NCBI RefSeq assembly: GCF_902506195.1
Contig: NZ_LR732817.1
Coordinates: forward strand, 124,001-188,000
Direction: 5' to 3'
Length of the DNA stretch: 64,000 nt
Origin: Citricoccus sp. K5
Lineage (GTDB): Bacteria > Actinomycetota > Actinomycetes > Actinomycetales > Micrococcaceae
Shown here one piece after another: positions 47,003 to 56,741 of this stretch. The position numbers were made by a program, and so were the translations under genes. Position 1 is the first letter of the stretch. The number at the start of each line of letters is the position of its first letter. Under the pieces are notes generated by a model. The model ran no database searches. It was not told the origin of the DNA and saw only the letters and a list, made by a program, of their open reading frames with translations.

Positions 47003-48198
47003 ACACCAGCACCGGCGAGCCCGCACCCTTCCTCGGCGGCGCCGACTTCTACGGCTACTCGGATCTGCTCACGGGTGCCGAGCTGACCGTCCTGGCCCGC
47101 CTGCGCCGGTACTTGGAGGAGGAGGCCGAGCCCGTCCTCGCCGACTATTGGGAACGCGGGGAGACACCGTTGTTCCTCCGGGACGGCCTGGCCGGGCTCG
47201 ACCTGGTGGAGCCCGCGGAGCTGCGCGACGCCGGCGAGACGGTCCGGTCTCTGTTCATCGGTTTCCGGAACCTGGAGTTCTCCCGCGTGGACGGCTCCCT
47301 GGCGATCCTCTTCGGCGGCCAGGCCGGCATGTTCCGCACCGTGGTCCACGCCGGCGGCAGCGAGGAGCAGCTGGCGCGGTGGGGAGCGGACATGGCGTCC
47401 TTCAGAATGACCGGCTGCTTCGCGCTGACCGAGCCGGACCACGGCTCGGACATCGCCCGCGGTGTCCAGACCGAGGCCCGGCAGGAGGGTGACGGCTGGG
47501 TCCTGAACGGGGCCAAGCGGTGGATCGGGAACGCGGCGTTCTCCGAGTACGTGGCTGTGGCTGCGAAGGACGCCGACGACGGCCAGGTCAAGGTCTTCCT
47601 GGCCCGCACTGATGATCCGGGCCTGGAGATCGCCAAGATCGAGGGCAAGACCTCCCTGCGCATGGTCCACAATGCCGACATCCGCCTGGACGGGGTGCGG
47701 GTCCCGGAGAGCCACCGGCTCCAGCGGATCAACTCGTTCGCTGACCTGAACCGCACCTTCGAGACCTTGCGGCCGGACGTGGTCTGGAATGCCACCGGGC
47801 TTCAGATCGGCCTGTATGAGGCCGTGCTGGAGTACACCAGACGGCGCGAGCAGTTCGGGCGGCCGATCGCGTCCTTCCAGCTCGTCCAGGACCACCTCGT
47901 GACCATGCTGGGCAACGCCAATGCGTCCCTTGCCCTCGCGGTCCGACTGTCTCAGCTCGCGGATGCCGGCGGTGTCAGCGGGGAGCAAGCTGCCCTGGCC
48001 AAGACGTGGGTCTGCCGCCACATGCGCCAGAGCGCGGCCCTCGGCCGGGAACTGCTCGGCGGCAACGGCATCCTGCTGGAGTACAAGGTCGCTCGATTCC
48101 ATGCCGACGCGGAGTCCCTCTACACCTTCGAGGGCACCGACCAGATCAACACCCTCATCGTGGGGCGGGCCATCACCGGCCACAGCGCCTTCGTGTAG
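46999..48198 (+). CDS. Acyl-CoA dehydrogenase
   Basis: 399 residues. FAD-dependent alpha,beta-desaturation of an acyl-CoA. FAD-binding CFALTEPDHGSDIARGVQTE and WVLNGAKRWIGNA, and the C-terminal YTFEGTDQINTLIVGRAITG with catalytic Glu378, are as in glutaryl-CoA and related dehydrogenases, where the base sits in this position. GTG start overlapping the synthetase stop. Together the two genes would activate and desaturate one substrate, for example a phenylpropanoid or branched short-chain acid (inference). Confidence 0.92.
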   Translation: MNTSTGEPAPFLGGADFYGYSDLLTGAELTVLARLRRYLEEEAEPVLADYWERGETPLFLRDGLAGLDLVEPAELRDAGETVRSLFIGFRNLEFSRVDGSLAILFGGQAGMFRTVVHAGGSEEQLARWGADMASFRMTGCFALTEPDHGSDIARGVQTEARQEGDGWVLNGAKRWIGNAAFSEYVAVAAKDADDGQVKVFLARTDDPGLEIAKIEGKTSLRMVHNADIRLDGVRVPESHRLQRINSFADLNRTFETLRPDVVWNATGLQIGLYEAVLEYTRRREQFGRPIASFQLVQDHLVTMLGNANASLALAVRLSQLADAGGVSGEQAALAKTWVCRHMRQSAALGRELLGGNGILLEYKVARFHADAESLYTFEGTDQINTLIVGRAITGHSAFV

Positions 48199-48249
48199 AG
48201 GTCTGCGCCGCAAGCCTGAAGAGATGATCCAGAAATCTGCCGCAGGGTG

Positions 48250-49737
<1,488 letters not shown>

Positions 49738-49805
49738 GCTGAATCGTCGCTGAGCGGGTTCGGGCCAGTGTGGGCCGGACTCGTAAGGAGTCCACTTCCT
49801 GCCGG

Positions 49806-49861
49806 CAGCACTGAGGCCGTGCCTCCCTCCAACCTTCGAGGGAGGCACGGCCTCAGTGCTG
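49806..49861. terminator. 24-bp perfect hairpin between ligM and IclR genes
   Basis: Bases 49806-49829 pair perfectly with 49838-49861 around an 8-base loop. It sits between convergent ligM and IclR and ends 8 bases before the IclR stop, so it can terminate both transcripts. No U-run on either side, as often in high-GC actinobacteria. Confidence 0.85.
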
Positions 49862-49868
49862 ATGCGGA

Positions 49869-50654
49869 TCAGGCCGTGCGCAGACGGTCTTCGGGTAACG
49901 CCTCCTCGGGCCCATTGAGGGCGCGGGAGATCCTCTGTGCGGTGGAGACCAGCGGGGGGATGAGCTGGTGCGGGGTGAAGCGGTCCTTCGGTGCCGTGAT
50001 GCCGACAGAGGCCACGGGGTGGCCGTGTGGTCCGACGATCGGAGCGGCCAGGGCGATCACCCCGACGGCGATCTGATCATAGGCAACGGCGACGCCGCGC
50101 TGCCGAACCTCGGCCAGAAGTTGGCGAAGCCGGTTCGGGTCCGTGTCGGTGTGGGGTGAATAGGCGGCGAGCGGCTGGCGCAGCAGGTCGTCGAGTTCGT
50201 CGGGGGGCAGGGACGCCAGCAGGACGCGGCCGGTGGCCGTGGCATGCATGGGCCAGCGCCCGCCGAAGCGGCTGGTGACCGGGGCCCCGCCCGGAGCCAG
50301 CATCGACTCCAGGTAGAGCACGTCCTGCTGCACAGAGACCGAGAGGTGGATGTTCGTGTTGGTCGCGTGGTGCAGGCCGTGGAGGTAGGGGTGGGCCAAC
50401 TGCTTCAGGCGCAGGCGGTGCCCGGCGAGTGAGCCGAGTTCCAGGACCTTGAGGCCGATGGTGTACTCCCCGTCAGGCTGACGGTGGAGGGCCCCCCATG
50501 CGGTGAGCTCGCCGACGAGACGATGTGTGGTGGGGAGGGTCAGCCCCGACCGCCGGGCGATCGAACTCAAGGTCTGGCTGTCGTGCCGGTCGGTGAAGGT
50601 GTCCAGGATGGCCAGGACGCGGCCGGCGGCGGTGGGTTTGGATGGAGATGCCAA
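49869..50654 (-). CDS. IclR-family regulator of ligM (predicted)
   Basis: 261 residues. Helix-turn-helix (TLSSIARRSGLTLPTTHRLV, residues 28-47) and IclR effector domain (HATATGRVLLASLPPDELDD). The start codon is TTG at 50654; the choice is supported by AAAGGAG 6 bases upstream and by the absence of a better codon. It converges on ligM and shares the ATAGGTAT half-site with the ligM operator. The ligand may be vanillate or a product (inference). Confidence 0.9.
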   Translation of the reverse strand: MASPSKPTAAGRVLAILDTFTDRHDSQTLSSIARRSGLTLPTTHRLVGELTAWGALHRQPDGEYTIGLKVLELGSLAGHRLRLKQLAHPYLHGLHHATNTNIHLSVSVQQDVLYLESMLAPGGAPVTSRFGGRWPMHATATGRVLLASLPPDELDDLLRQPLAAYSPHTDTDPNRLRQLLAEVRQRGVAVAYDQIAVGVIALAAPIVGPHGHPVASVGITAPKDRFTPHQLIPPLVSTAQRISRALNGPEEALPEDRLRTA

Positions 50655-50668
50655 GACGACTCCTTTGG

Positions 50669-50684
50669 CGTGATCTGAGTCACA
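50669..50684. promoter_or_regulatory. Crp/GlxR-like site in the IclR leader
   Basis: CGTGATCTGAGTCACA matches TGTGA-N6-TCACA at nine of ten arm positions. It lies between the predicted promoter and the TTG start of the IclR gene at 49869-50654. Confidence 0.45.
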
Positions 50685-50703
50685 TCAGTCTAAGGATGGA
50701 TCC

Positions 50704-50732
50704 ACTATAGGGATAGGTATGGCTTGCGTCGA
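50704..50732 (-). promoter_or_regulatory. Promoter of the ligM-linked IclR gene with ATAGGTAT half-site
   Basis: Minus strand: -35 TCGACG (50732-50727), 17-base spacer, -10 TATAGT (50709-50704). ATAGGTAT (50713-50720, plus strand) lies in the spacer, allowing autoregulation. A GTGA-N6-TCAC site at 50670-50683 lies in the leader. Confidence 0.55.
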
Positions 50733-50755
50733 CCGGAGGGCGACGGTGGGTGCAC

Positions 50756-51607
50756 TCAGACCGCGAAGGGCTGGACTGTGGACCCGGGGGCGCCTGGCGG
50801 CGAGATCCCCGAGGAGGCCGAACCCAGGGCCCGGGACAGGGCGCGCGCCGTGGCATTCAGCGCCGGCAGAACCTGGTGCACAGTCCGTGACCCGTCGATC
50901 TTCAGCGTGACGCTCAGGGCGGCCACCACCCGGTCGCTGGGCCCTCGGACGGGCACTCCCACGGCGAACGTGCCGAGGGTGATGGTCTCCGTCAGCACGG
51001 CCACCCCGGTGCGGTGCACCTCCGCCAGCATTCGGCGCAGGGTGTCCGGATCGGTGATGGTGTGGTCCGTGTAGCGCTTCAGTGGGCTGGCCAGCACGTC
51101 CTGGCGGACGGCCGCTGGCGCGGAGGCCAGTAGGACCATGCCCGTGGCGGTGGTGTGCAGGGGCCAGCGCCCGCCGAGCCGGCTGAGCACGTGGGCACCG
51201 GAGTGCCGTTGCAGCGACTCCACGTACACCACGTCATGGCCGTCCCGGACGGAGAGGTGCACGTTGGCCCGGACCGCAGCCTGGAGGTCCGCAAGGTAGG
51301 CCGGGGCCACGTCCCGCAGCTGCAGCATCTGCGGCTCGAGGCTGCCCAGTTCCAGTACCCGCAGTCCGACGGCGTACCGCCCCTCCGCGGTCCGCTCGAG
51401 TGCGCCCCAGTCCCGGAGTTCACCGACGAGTCGATGCGCCGTGCTCAAGGTCAGGTCCGCGCGGCGGCTGATCTCGCTCAAGGTCAATTCGAGATGGTCC
51501 TGGTCGAAGACGTCCAGGACGGACAGGACGCGGCCCGCGGCCGTGCGATGGTCCTCAGCGGCGAGGGCCTCGTGCAAGGCGGGGTGTTCCCCGGTTGATG
51601 GGTGCAT
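50756..51607 (-). CDS. IclR-family regulator, second copy
   Basis: 283 residues. Helix-turn-helix (LTLSEISRRADLTLSTAHRL) and effector domain (LHTTATGMVLLASAPAAVRQ). Close in layout to the IclR gene at 49869, so the pair probably arose by duplication. Start ATG 51607 after GGGAGGAG. Divergent from an SDR gene, its likely target. The C-terminal Ser/Pro tail is extra. Confidence 0.9.
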   Translation of the reverse strand: MHPSTGEHPALHEALAAEDHRTAAGRVLSVLDVFDQDHLELTLSEISRRADLTLSTAHRLVGELRDWGALERTAEGRYAVGLRVLELGSLEPQMLQLRDVAPAYLADLQAAVRANVHLSVRDGHDVVYVESLQRHSGAHVLSRLGGRWPLHTTATGMVLLASAPAAVRQDVLASPLKRYTDHTITDPDTLRRMLAEVHRTGVAVLTETITLGTFAVGVPVRGPSDRVVAALSVTLKIDGSRTVHQVLPALNATARALSRALGSASSGISPPGAPGSTVQPFAV

Positions 51608-51627
51608 CGAGTGGACTCCTCCCGGGA

Positions 51628-51643
51628 TGTGATGTCCCTCACC
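51628..51643. promoter_or_regulatory. Crp/GlxR-like site in the IclR-SDR divergent gap
   Basis: TGTGATGTCCCTCACC matches TGTGA-N6-TCACA at nine of ten arm positions, 21 bases upstream of the IclR ATG. Confidence 0.45.
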
Positions 51644-51763
51644 ATGGTGGGACGTCTCCGGACGATCAGACCTCGGCTTCCGTCGGGCGGAAGCCCTCGG
51701 TGCCTCAGTGCCGACCGTCTTCCGCGGGAAGGAATCCGGACTGTGGGCCGGAGGCAGAACACC

Positions 51764-51778
51764 TAGATTCGCTGACCA
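51764..51778 (+). promoter_or_regulatory. Predicted leaderless promoter of the SDR at 51778
   Basis: TAGATT at 51764-51769 ends 8 bases before the ATG and no ribosome site intervenes. No good -35 is seen. Confidence 0.35.
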
Positions 51779-52716
51779 TGACCGACGAGCACCACACACC
51801 ACAGCGCCAGGATCCCGCGGGGCGGACGGAAGGGGCCTCGGCGAATGCGGGCGGTTCACACCGGCCCCTGGCCGGGCAGGTGGCCCTCGTCACCGGCTGC
51901 GGCAAGCCGGATGGCATGGGGCAGGGGATCGCCGGGGCGCTGGCCTCCCGTGGTGCATCGCTCGTCATCACGGACCGCGAGCCCCGCGGTGTCGCCAACG
52001 ACCGCCAGCGGAGGCTCGGGCAGGTTCCATCCAGTGGCCTGGACGAGTTCGCGGGCCAGTTGCGCCGGGCGGGTGTGGATGTGGTCACCGCACTGGGGGA
52101 CATCTCCCAGCGGGCCGACGTCGCCGGAATTCTGCAGACCGTGCAGGACCGCTTCGGGCGGCTGGACATCCTGGTGAACAACGCGGCGGCTCCGCAGGGC
52201 CCGGACCGCCGGGACATCGAAGAGGTGCCGGACGAGGCCTTCGACCTGCTGATCGACGTCAATGTGCGTGGTACCTACGCCATGTGCCGAGCGGCCGTAC
52301 CGCTCATGCGGTCCGCGCGCTACGGGCGGATCGTCAACATCTCCTCCATGGCCGGGCTCTCGGCGGCACCGTTCTCCGTGGCCTACTCCGCCTCCAAGGC
52401 CGCAGTGATCGGCCTGACCCGCGCCCTGTCCATGGACGTGGGGCCGTGGGGGATCACGGTCAACGCGGTCTGCCCCGGTCTCGTGGCCACCAGCAGGGCC
52501 ATCCTGGACCCCTCCGCGGACCTTGATGTGGACTCCACGCTGGCGCAGCGCGGCCGGAACATCCCGGTCGGCAGGGTGGGCCAACCGGCGGATATCGGCG
52601 AGCTCGTCTCCTTCCTGGCCTCGCCGGGCGCCGGCTACGTCACCGGCCAGGCCATTCCCGTGGACGGCGGCGGCCTGACCCCCTTTCCGCTCCGCCAGCC
52701 ACCTTCTGACACCTGA
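51778..52716 (+). CDS. Short-chain dehydrogenase/reductase
   Basis: 312 residues. NAD(P) motif ALVTGCGKPDGMGQGIAGAL, structural NNAAA, catalytic Ser/Tyr/Lys in VNISSMAGLSAAPFSVAYSA SK and FLASPGAGYVTGQAIPVDGG. The GCGKPDGMG form of the glycine motif and the long loop after beta2 (GVANDRQRRLGQVPSSGLDE) resemble the partial SDR at the window end. Divergent from the IclR regulator, hence probably catabolic; substrate unknown. Confidence 0.88.
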   Translation: MTDEHHTPQRQDPAGRTEGASANAGGSHRPLAGQVALVTGCGKPDGMGQGIAGALASRGASLVITDREPRGVANDRQRRLGQVPSSGLDEFAGQLRRAGVDVVTALGDISQRADVAGILQTVQDRFGRLDILVNNAAAPQGPDRRDIEEVPDEAFDLLIDVNVRGTYAMCRAAVPLMRSARYGRIVNISSMAGLSAAPFSVAYSASKAAVIGLTRALSMDVGPWGITVNAVCPGLVATSRAILDPSADLDVDSTLAQRGRNIPVGRVGQPADIGELVSFLASPGAGYVTGQAIPVDGGGLTPFPLRQPPSDT

Positions 52717-52799
52717 TCACCGTGATCGTCAGGGCCGCTCCCGACTCCGGGCGGTCGACGATGCGGATCTCGCAGCCGCGCACCACAAGTCGGTCCATA

Positions 52800-52840
52800 T
52801 AGTTGCCTCAGGCAACTAGATGGGCGTAGGGTGCGGACCA
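52800..52840 (+). promoter_or_regulatory. Auto-operator and leaderless promoter of the MarR gene
   Basis: The palindrome TAGTTGCCTCAGGCAACTA (52800-52818, 9-base arms) contains a possible -35 TTGCCT (52803-52808); -10 TAGGGT (52827-52832) follows with an 18-base spacer. The ATG at 52840 is 7 bases after the -10, giving a leaderless mRNA. Binding at the palindrome would block the -35. Confidence 0.65.
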
Positions 52841-53307
52841 TGGACACCGAGGACCTGGACCTGCATCGCAGTACCCTCCGCGCGCTGACCAGGCTCATGT
52901 CGCAATGGTCCTCGCTCGAGCTGCAACGGCAGATCACCGCCGACTGTGGTGTCTCCCTGGACCCGGTCTCGGTGCGCGCCCTCTACGGCCTCGGCACCGC
53001 CGGCGGCACCTCCAGCCCCAGCGCCCTGGCCGACGAGTTGCACCTCACCCGGCCCTCCACCTCAAAGCTCATCGCGCGCCTCGTCGACGCGGGCCTCGTG
53101 GACCGCCACCCCGACGAGTCCGACGGCCGCTCCGTGCAGCTGGAGCTGACCGAGGAGGGCCGCCGGACCTTCGAGACGCTCTTCGACGCCGGCGTCGACA
53201 TGCTCGTCACAACCACCGCCGGCTGGGACAGGGCCGACCTGCGGGCCCTGGCCACCCTGCTCACCCGCTTCACCGGTGGAACCACCACCGACCGCCCCAC
53301 GCCCTGA
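52840..53307 (+). CDS. MarR-family regulator
   Basis: 155 residues. Winged helix (SPSALADELHLTRPSTSKLI, about residues 55-75) and wing PDESDGRSVQLELTEEG. The start is the ATG at 52840, not the GTG at 52831, because of the leaderless promoter. It is followed by an SDR gene 16 bases downstream and carries its own palindromic operator upstream, so a self-regulated two-gene operon is likely. Confidence 0.9.
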   Translation: MDTEDLDLHRSTLRALTRLMSQWSSLELQRQITADCGVSLDPVSVRALYGLGTAGGTSSPSALADELHLTRPSTSKLIARLVDAGLVDRHPDESDGRSVQLELTEEGRRTFETLFDAGVDMLVTTTAGWDRADLRALATLLTRFTGGTTTDRPTP

Positions 53308-53323
53308 TCGAAAGGCCATCACC

Positions 53324-54163
53324 ATGTCCCGCACCTACGTCATCACCGGAGCCGCCTCCGGCATCGGCAAAGTCACCGCCGAGATCCTTCGCGAGCGCGG
53401 GGAGACCGTCATCGGCGTCGACCTGAAAGACGTCGAGGTTGCCGGCGATCTCTCGAACCACGAGGGCCGCCTCGCTGCGGCCGCGGAGGCCGCGCAGCTC
53501 GCCGGTGGAACCGTCGACGCCGTCATCCCGTGCGCCGGCCTCTCCGTGATGAAGCCCGTGACCGTCGCGGTGAACTTCTTCGGCATGGCCGAGTTCCTCG
53601 AGGCACTGCTGCCCGCTCTCGGTCGGTCCGAGGCGCCGCGAGTCGCCCTGGTCTCCTCCATGGCCTCGTTACAGCCCGTCTCCACCGCTCTGGTCGACGC
53701 CATGCTCGCCGGTGACGAGGAGCAGGCCCTGTCCATAGCGGGCTCGCTCGCGGAGGCGTCGCCCGAGTCGAACCCCATCTACTCGTCCTCGAAGCGCGCC
53801 ATCTCCCGCTGGGTGCGCCGAGAGGCCCCCACCGAGGCGTGGGGCGGCGCCGGCATCCCGCTGAACGCGGTCGCGCCCGGCACCGTCGTCACACCGATGA
53901 CCAAGGACCTGCTGGCCAGCGAGCGGGGCCGTGCGATGACCGACGCCTACGTGCCGATGCCACTGAACTCCCATCAGGGTGCGGAGAGCATCGCCCACCT
54001 CCTGATCTGGCTGACCTCCGTGGAGAACACCCACTGCACGGGTCAGACCGTCTACTGCGACGGCGGCGCTGACACCGTGCTGCGCGGCGACGACGTGTGG
54101 TCCTGGAACGACGAGGCCATGGCCCGGAAATTCCGGGAGATCGGGGCGCGCCTGCGGGGCTGA
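53324..54163 (+). CDS. Short-chain dehydrogenase/reductase, 3-alpha-HSD-like
   Basis: 279 residues. NAD motif YVITGAASGIGKVTAEIL, short second segment VGVDLKD-like VIGVDLKDVEVAGDLSN, catalytic YSSSK in PIYSSSKRAISRWVRREAP and a C-terminal CDGGADTVLRGDD. The order (no NNAG but IPCAG, and a long helix between Ser and Tyr) resembles 3-alpha-hydroxysteroid/carbonyl reductases of actinobacteria. ATG with AAAGG upstream. Substrate not known; expressed with MarR. Confidence 0.87.
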   Translation: MSRTYVITGAASGIGKVTAEILRERGETVIGVDLKDVEVAGDLSNHEGRLAAAAEAAQLAGGTVDAVIPCAGLSVMKPVTVAVNFFGMAEFLEALLPALGRSEAPRVALVSSMASLQPVSTALVDAMLAGDEEQALSIAGSLAEASPESNPIYSSSKRAISRWVRREAPTEAWGGAGIPLNAVAPGTVVTPMTKDLLASERGRAMTDAYVPMPLNSHQGAESIAHLLIWLTSVENTHCTGQTVYCDGGADTVLRGDDVWSWNDEAMARKFREIGARLRG

Positions 54164-54173
54164 CACCTCGGGC

Positions 54174-55085
54174 CTACCGGGCCGGTGCGTACTGCGGTGC
54201 CGGTTTCCGGCGCTCCTCGTCATAGACGGGTGAGGACAGCAGGAACGGGATGGCGGCCTTCCGCTCCTCGTGCAGCGGCTCGTCGGGGAAGGATTCCTCG
54301 ATCGCGCGGTGACGTTGCACGACCCCGGCCTTGAACTCGGGGTGCGTGAGGATGAACATGTCACCACGGCGGATCCCCTCCAGGACCCTCTCGCCGGCCT
54401 CCTCCGCACTCATGTACGGCTGTGTCAGCTGGAACGCGGTGGCCTCCGGGCCGGGAGCGGTATATCCCGAGGCGCCGTACTCGGCAGGCCGTTTGGCTAC
54501 CGAGGAGGCGATGTTCGAATGAGTGGGCCCGGGACAGTAGGCCGAGACGCCGATGCCCTCGGCCAGCAACTCGATGTGCAGGGCCTCGGACAGGGCGATG
54601 ATCGCGGCCTTGGACATCGAGTAGAGGCCGGCCACCACCGGCATCAGCCCAGCCATGGAGGAGGTGTTCACGATGTGCCCGCCGTGGCCATGCCGGCGGA
54701 TGGCCGGCAGGAAGGTCTGGATGCCGTGGGCCACGCCCTTGATGTTCACGTCGATCAACCAGTCCCAGTCGGCGGGAGTGGCGTCCGAGACGGCTCCGGC
54801 CAGGCCGATCCCGGCATTGTTGACCAGCAGGTCCACGCGTCCCTGTTCGGCCTCGATGCGCTGAGCGGTCTGCTGCATGGCGGCCAGGTCCGTCACGTCC
54901 ACCTGAAGGGTGGCGACCTCGAGACCCCGAGCGGAGAACTCCGCCTGGGTCTCGGCCAGATGGTCCGTGCTGCGTCCGGTGACGTAGACGGTCATGCCCG
55001 CGCGGGCGCAGGCCAGGGCGATACCGCGGCCGATGCCGCTGCTACCGCCGGTGATGACGGCAACGCGACCGGTGAGTTCGTGCAT
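54174..55085 (-). CDS. Short-chain dehydrogenase/reductase
   Basis: 303 residues. NAD(P) motif AVITGGSSGIGRGIALACAR, NNAGIGLAGAVSD, catalytic YSMSK. The C-terminal 60 residues (MFILTHPEFKAGVVQRHRAI) are typical of SDRs acting on hydrophobic alcohols. First read on the minus strand it is the last gene of the CoA-transferase operon, 41 bases after the amidohydrolase stop. Converges on the MarR-linked SDR. Confidence 0.88.
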   Translation of the reverse strand: MHELTGRVAVITGGSSGIGRGIALACARAGMTVYVTGRSTDHLAETQAEFSARGLEVATLQVDVTDLAAMQQTAQRIEAEQGRVDLLVNNAGIGLAGAVSDATPADWDWLIDVNIKGVAHGIQTFLPAIRRHGHGGHIVNTSSMAGLMPVVAGLYSMSKAAIIALSEALHIELLAEGIGVSAYCPGPTHSNIASSVAKRPAEYGASGYTAPGPEATAFQLTQPYMSAEEAGERVLEGIRRGDMFILTHPEFKAGVVQRHRAIEESFPDEPLHEERKAAIPFLLSSPVYDEERRKPAPQYAPAR

Positions 55086-55126
55086 GGGAGATCCTCTCGA
55101 TGGTGCCGGAGGTGCCGGCTGGCGGT

Positions 55127-56071
55127 TCAGGGGGTGGACGGAGAGCCGGATGCAGTGGCGGTGCCCGGCAGCCGGAGCAGCCGGGCGGCATTCTCCCGCA
55201 GGATCAGGGGCCTCACGGAATCCCTGAGGGGCAGCTGGTCGAAGGCCTCCATCCACCGCTCCGGGGTGATGACCGGGAAGTCCGAGCCGAAGAGCACCTT
55301 GTGCTTGAGCAGGGTGTCCGCATATTGCACCAGCTGCGGCGGGAAGTACTTGGGCGACCAGCCGGAGAGGTCGATGTAGACCCGCGGCTTGTGGAGGGCG
55401 ATGGACAGGGCCTCGTCCTGCCACGGGAAGGACGGGTGGGCCATGATGATGTCCATGTCCGGGAAGTCCGCCGCCACATCGTCGATGGCCAGCGGGTGGG
55501 AGTACTTCAGCCGCACCCCGCCCCCGCCGCGGGAGCCGGCGCCCACCCCGGTCTGTCCCGTGTGGAACAGCGAGATCAGGCCGAACTCCTCGATGACCTC
55601 GTACAGGGGGTAGACCGACCGGTCGTCGGGGTAGAACCCCTGGACGCCGGGATGGAACTTGAAGCCACGCACGCCGTAGTCGCGGGCAAGGATCCGTGCC
55701 TCCCGCACGCCGGCCGCGCCCCGGGCCGGGTCGATGCTGGCGAACGGCACCAGCACGTCCGGATGCTCGGCTGCCAGTTCGGCGATCTCGCGGTTCCCAG
55801 GAACGGGCTCGTCGCCGGTGGCGGAGATCGAGTCCACGGTGAAGACGACGGCGGCCATGCGGCGCTCGCGGTAGTAGGCGGCGAGCTCGGGGACGGTGTA
55901 TCCGTGCATCGTGCCGATCCCGAAGTACTCGCCCATCTGCTCGCCGGACTCGACCGGGCCGGCGTCGTCCTTCACCGAACGGTGGACGTGGACGTGGACA
56001 TCGATGGCGGCCAGGTCCTGCCACTGCTGCAGGGACGGCGCGCCCGCGCCCTGCTGGGAACCGGTGCTCAT
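55127..56071 (-). CDS. Amidohydrolase-2 family protein (ACMSD/decarboxylase-like)
   Basis: 314 residues of the metal-dependent TIM-barrel group. N-terminal metal motif IDVHVHVH, then GFKFHPGVQGFYPDD, IIMAHPSFPWQDEA and LFGSDFPVITPERWMEAF with the late Asp. The family includes decarboxylases of aromatic acids and hydrolases of beta-diketo acids. ATG 56071 overlaps the CoA-transferase B stop (ATGA). With a CoA-transferase and an SDR it may end a side-chain or ring pathway; reaction unknown. Confidence 0.85.
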   Translation of the reverse strand: MSTGSQQGAGAPSLQQWQDLAAIDVHVHVHRSVKDDAGPVESGEQMGEYFGIGTMHGYTVPELAAYYRERRMAAVVFTVDSISATGDEPVPGNREIAELAAEHPDVLVPFASIDPARGAAGVREARILARDYGVRGFKFHPGVQGFYPDDRSVYPLYEVIEEFGLISLFHTGQTGVGAGSRGGGGVRLKYSHPLAIDDVAADFPDMDIIMAHPSFPWQDEALSIALHKPRVYIDLSGWSPKYFPPQLVQYADTLLKHKVLFGSDFPVITPERWMEAFDQLPLRDSVRPLILRENAARLLRLPGTATASGSPSTP

Positions 56072-56739
56072 GCCGGGACCGCCACGACGTAGTCGGCCTC
56101 GGTCTGCAACCGGACGTCCTCCGCGGTGACGCCGGGGGCGCACTCGACGAGCGTCAACACCCCGTCGAGCACGTGGAAGACCGCCAGGTCCGTGTAGACC
56201 CGGGTGACGACGCCGCGGCCGGTCAGCGGGAAGGTGCACTCCTGGACGAGCTTGGACTGACCCTTGCGGTCGACATGCTCCATGCAGACCCAGACCTGAG
56301 GGGTCCCGGCCACGAGGTCCATGGCACCGCCGACGGCCGGATTGCGTCCCGGCACGTACCAATTGGCCAGGTCGCCGGCCTCTGACACCTGCAGTGCTCC
56401 CAGGATGGTCACATCCAGGTGGCCGCCGCGGATGATCGCGAAGGAGGTGGCCGAGTCCACGATGGCCCCGCCGGGGATCATACTGGTCGGCTGCTTCCCC
56501 GCGTTGGTCAGATCCGGATCCTCGGCGCCGGGCTCGGGTGCGGGGCCGAGGCCCAGGATCCCGTTCTCGGACTGGAGGAAGACCTCCCGGTCCGCGGGGA
56601 TGTGCTGGGGCACCGCCAGCGGGATGCCCACCCCGAGGTTGACGGTGTAGCCGTCCACCAGATCCGCGGCCAGACGCTGGGCGATCTCGTCCCGTGTGCG
56701 CCCGGTGATCCGGGGCGATGCGGTTTTGGTCATGGACAT
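56068..56739 (-). CDS. 3-oxoacid CoA-transferase subunit B
   Basis: 223 residues. The catalytic glutamate is in LQSENGILGLGP, and GGHLDVTILGALQVSEAGDL plus GMGGAMDL-like VGGAMDLVAG are class I CoA-transferase features. It moves CoA from succinyl-CoA (or another donor) to a 3-oxoacid. Downstream partner of subunit A (2-base gap). Resembles ScoB, PcaJ and CatJ equally. Confidence 0.93.
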   Translation of the reverse strand: MSMTKTASPRITGRTRDEIAQRLAADLVDGYTVNLGVGIPLAVPQHIPADREVFLQSENGILGLGPAPEPGAEDPDLTNAGKQPTSMIPGGAIVDSATSFAIIRGGHLDVTILGALQVSEAGDLANWYVPGRNPAVGGAMDLVAGTPQVWVCMEHVDRKGQSKLVQECTFPLTGRGVVTRVYTDLAVFHVLDGVLTLVECAPGVTAEDVRLQTEADYVVAVPA

Positions 56740-56741
56740 GG

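Noticed and set aside
44774-47026. 750-residue minus-strand frame reading through the acyl-CoA synthetase into MarR
   Set aside because: Only the last 157 residues (from 45247) are the real MarR; the rest is antisense shadow.
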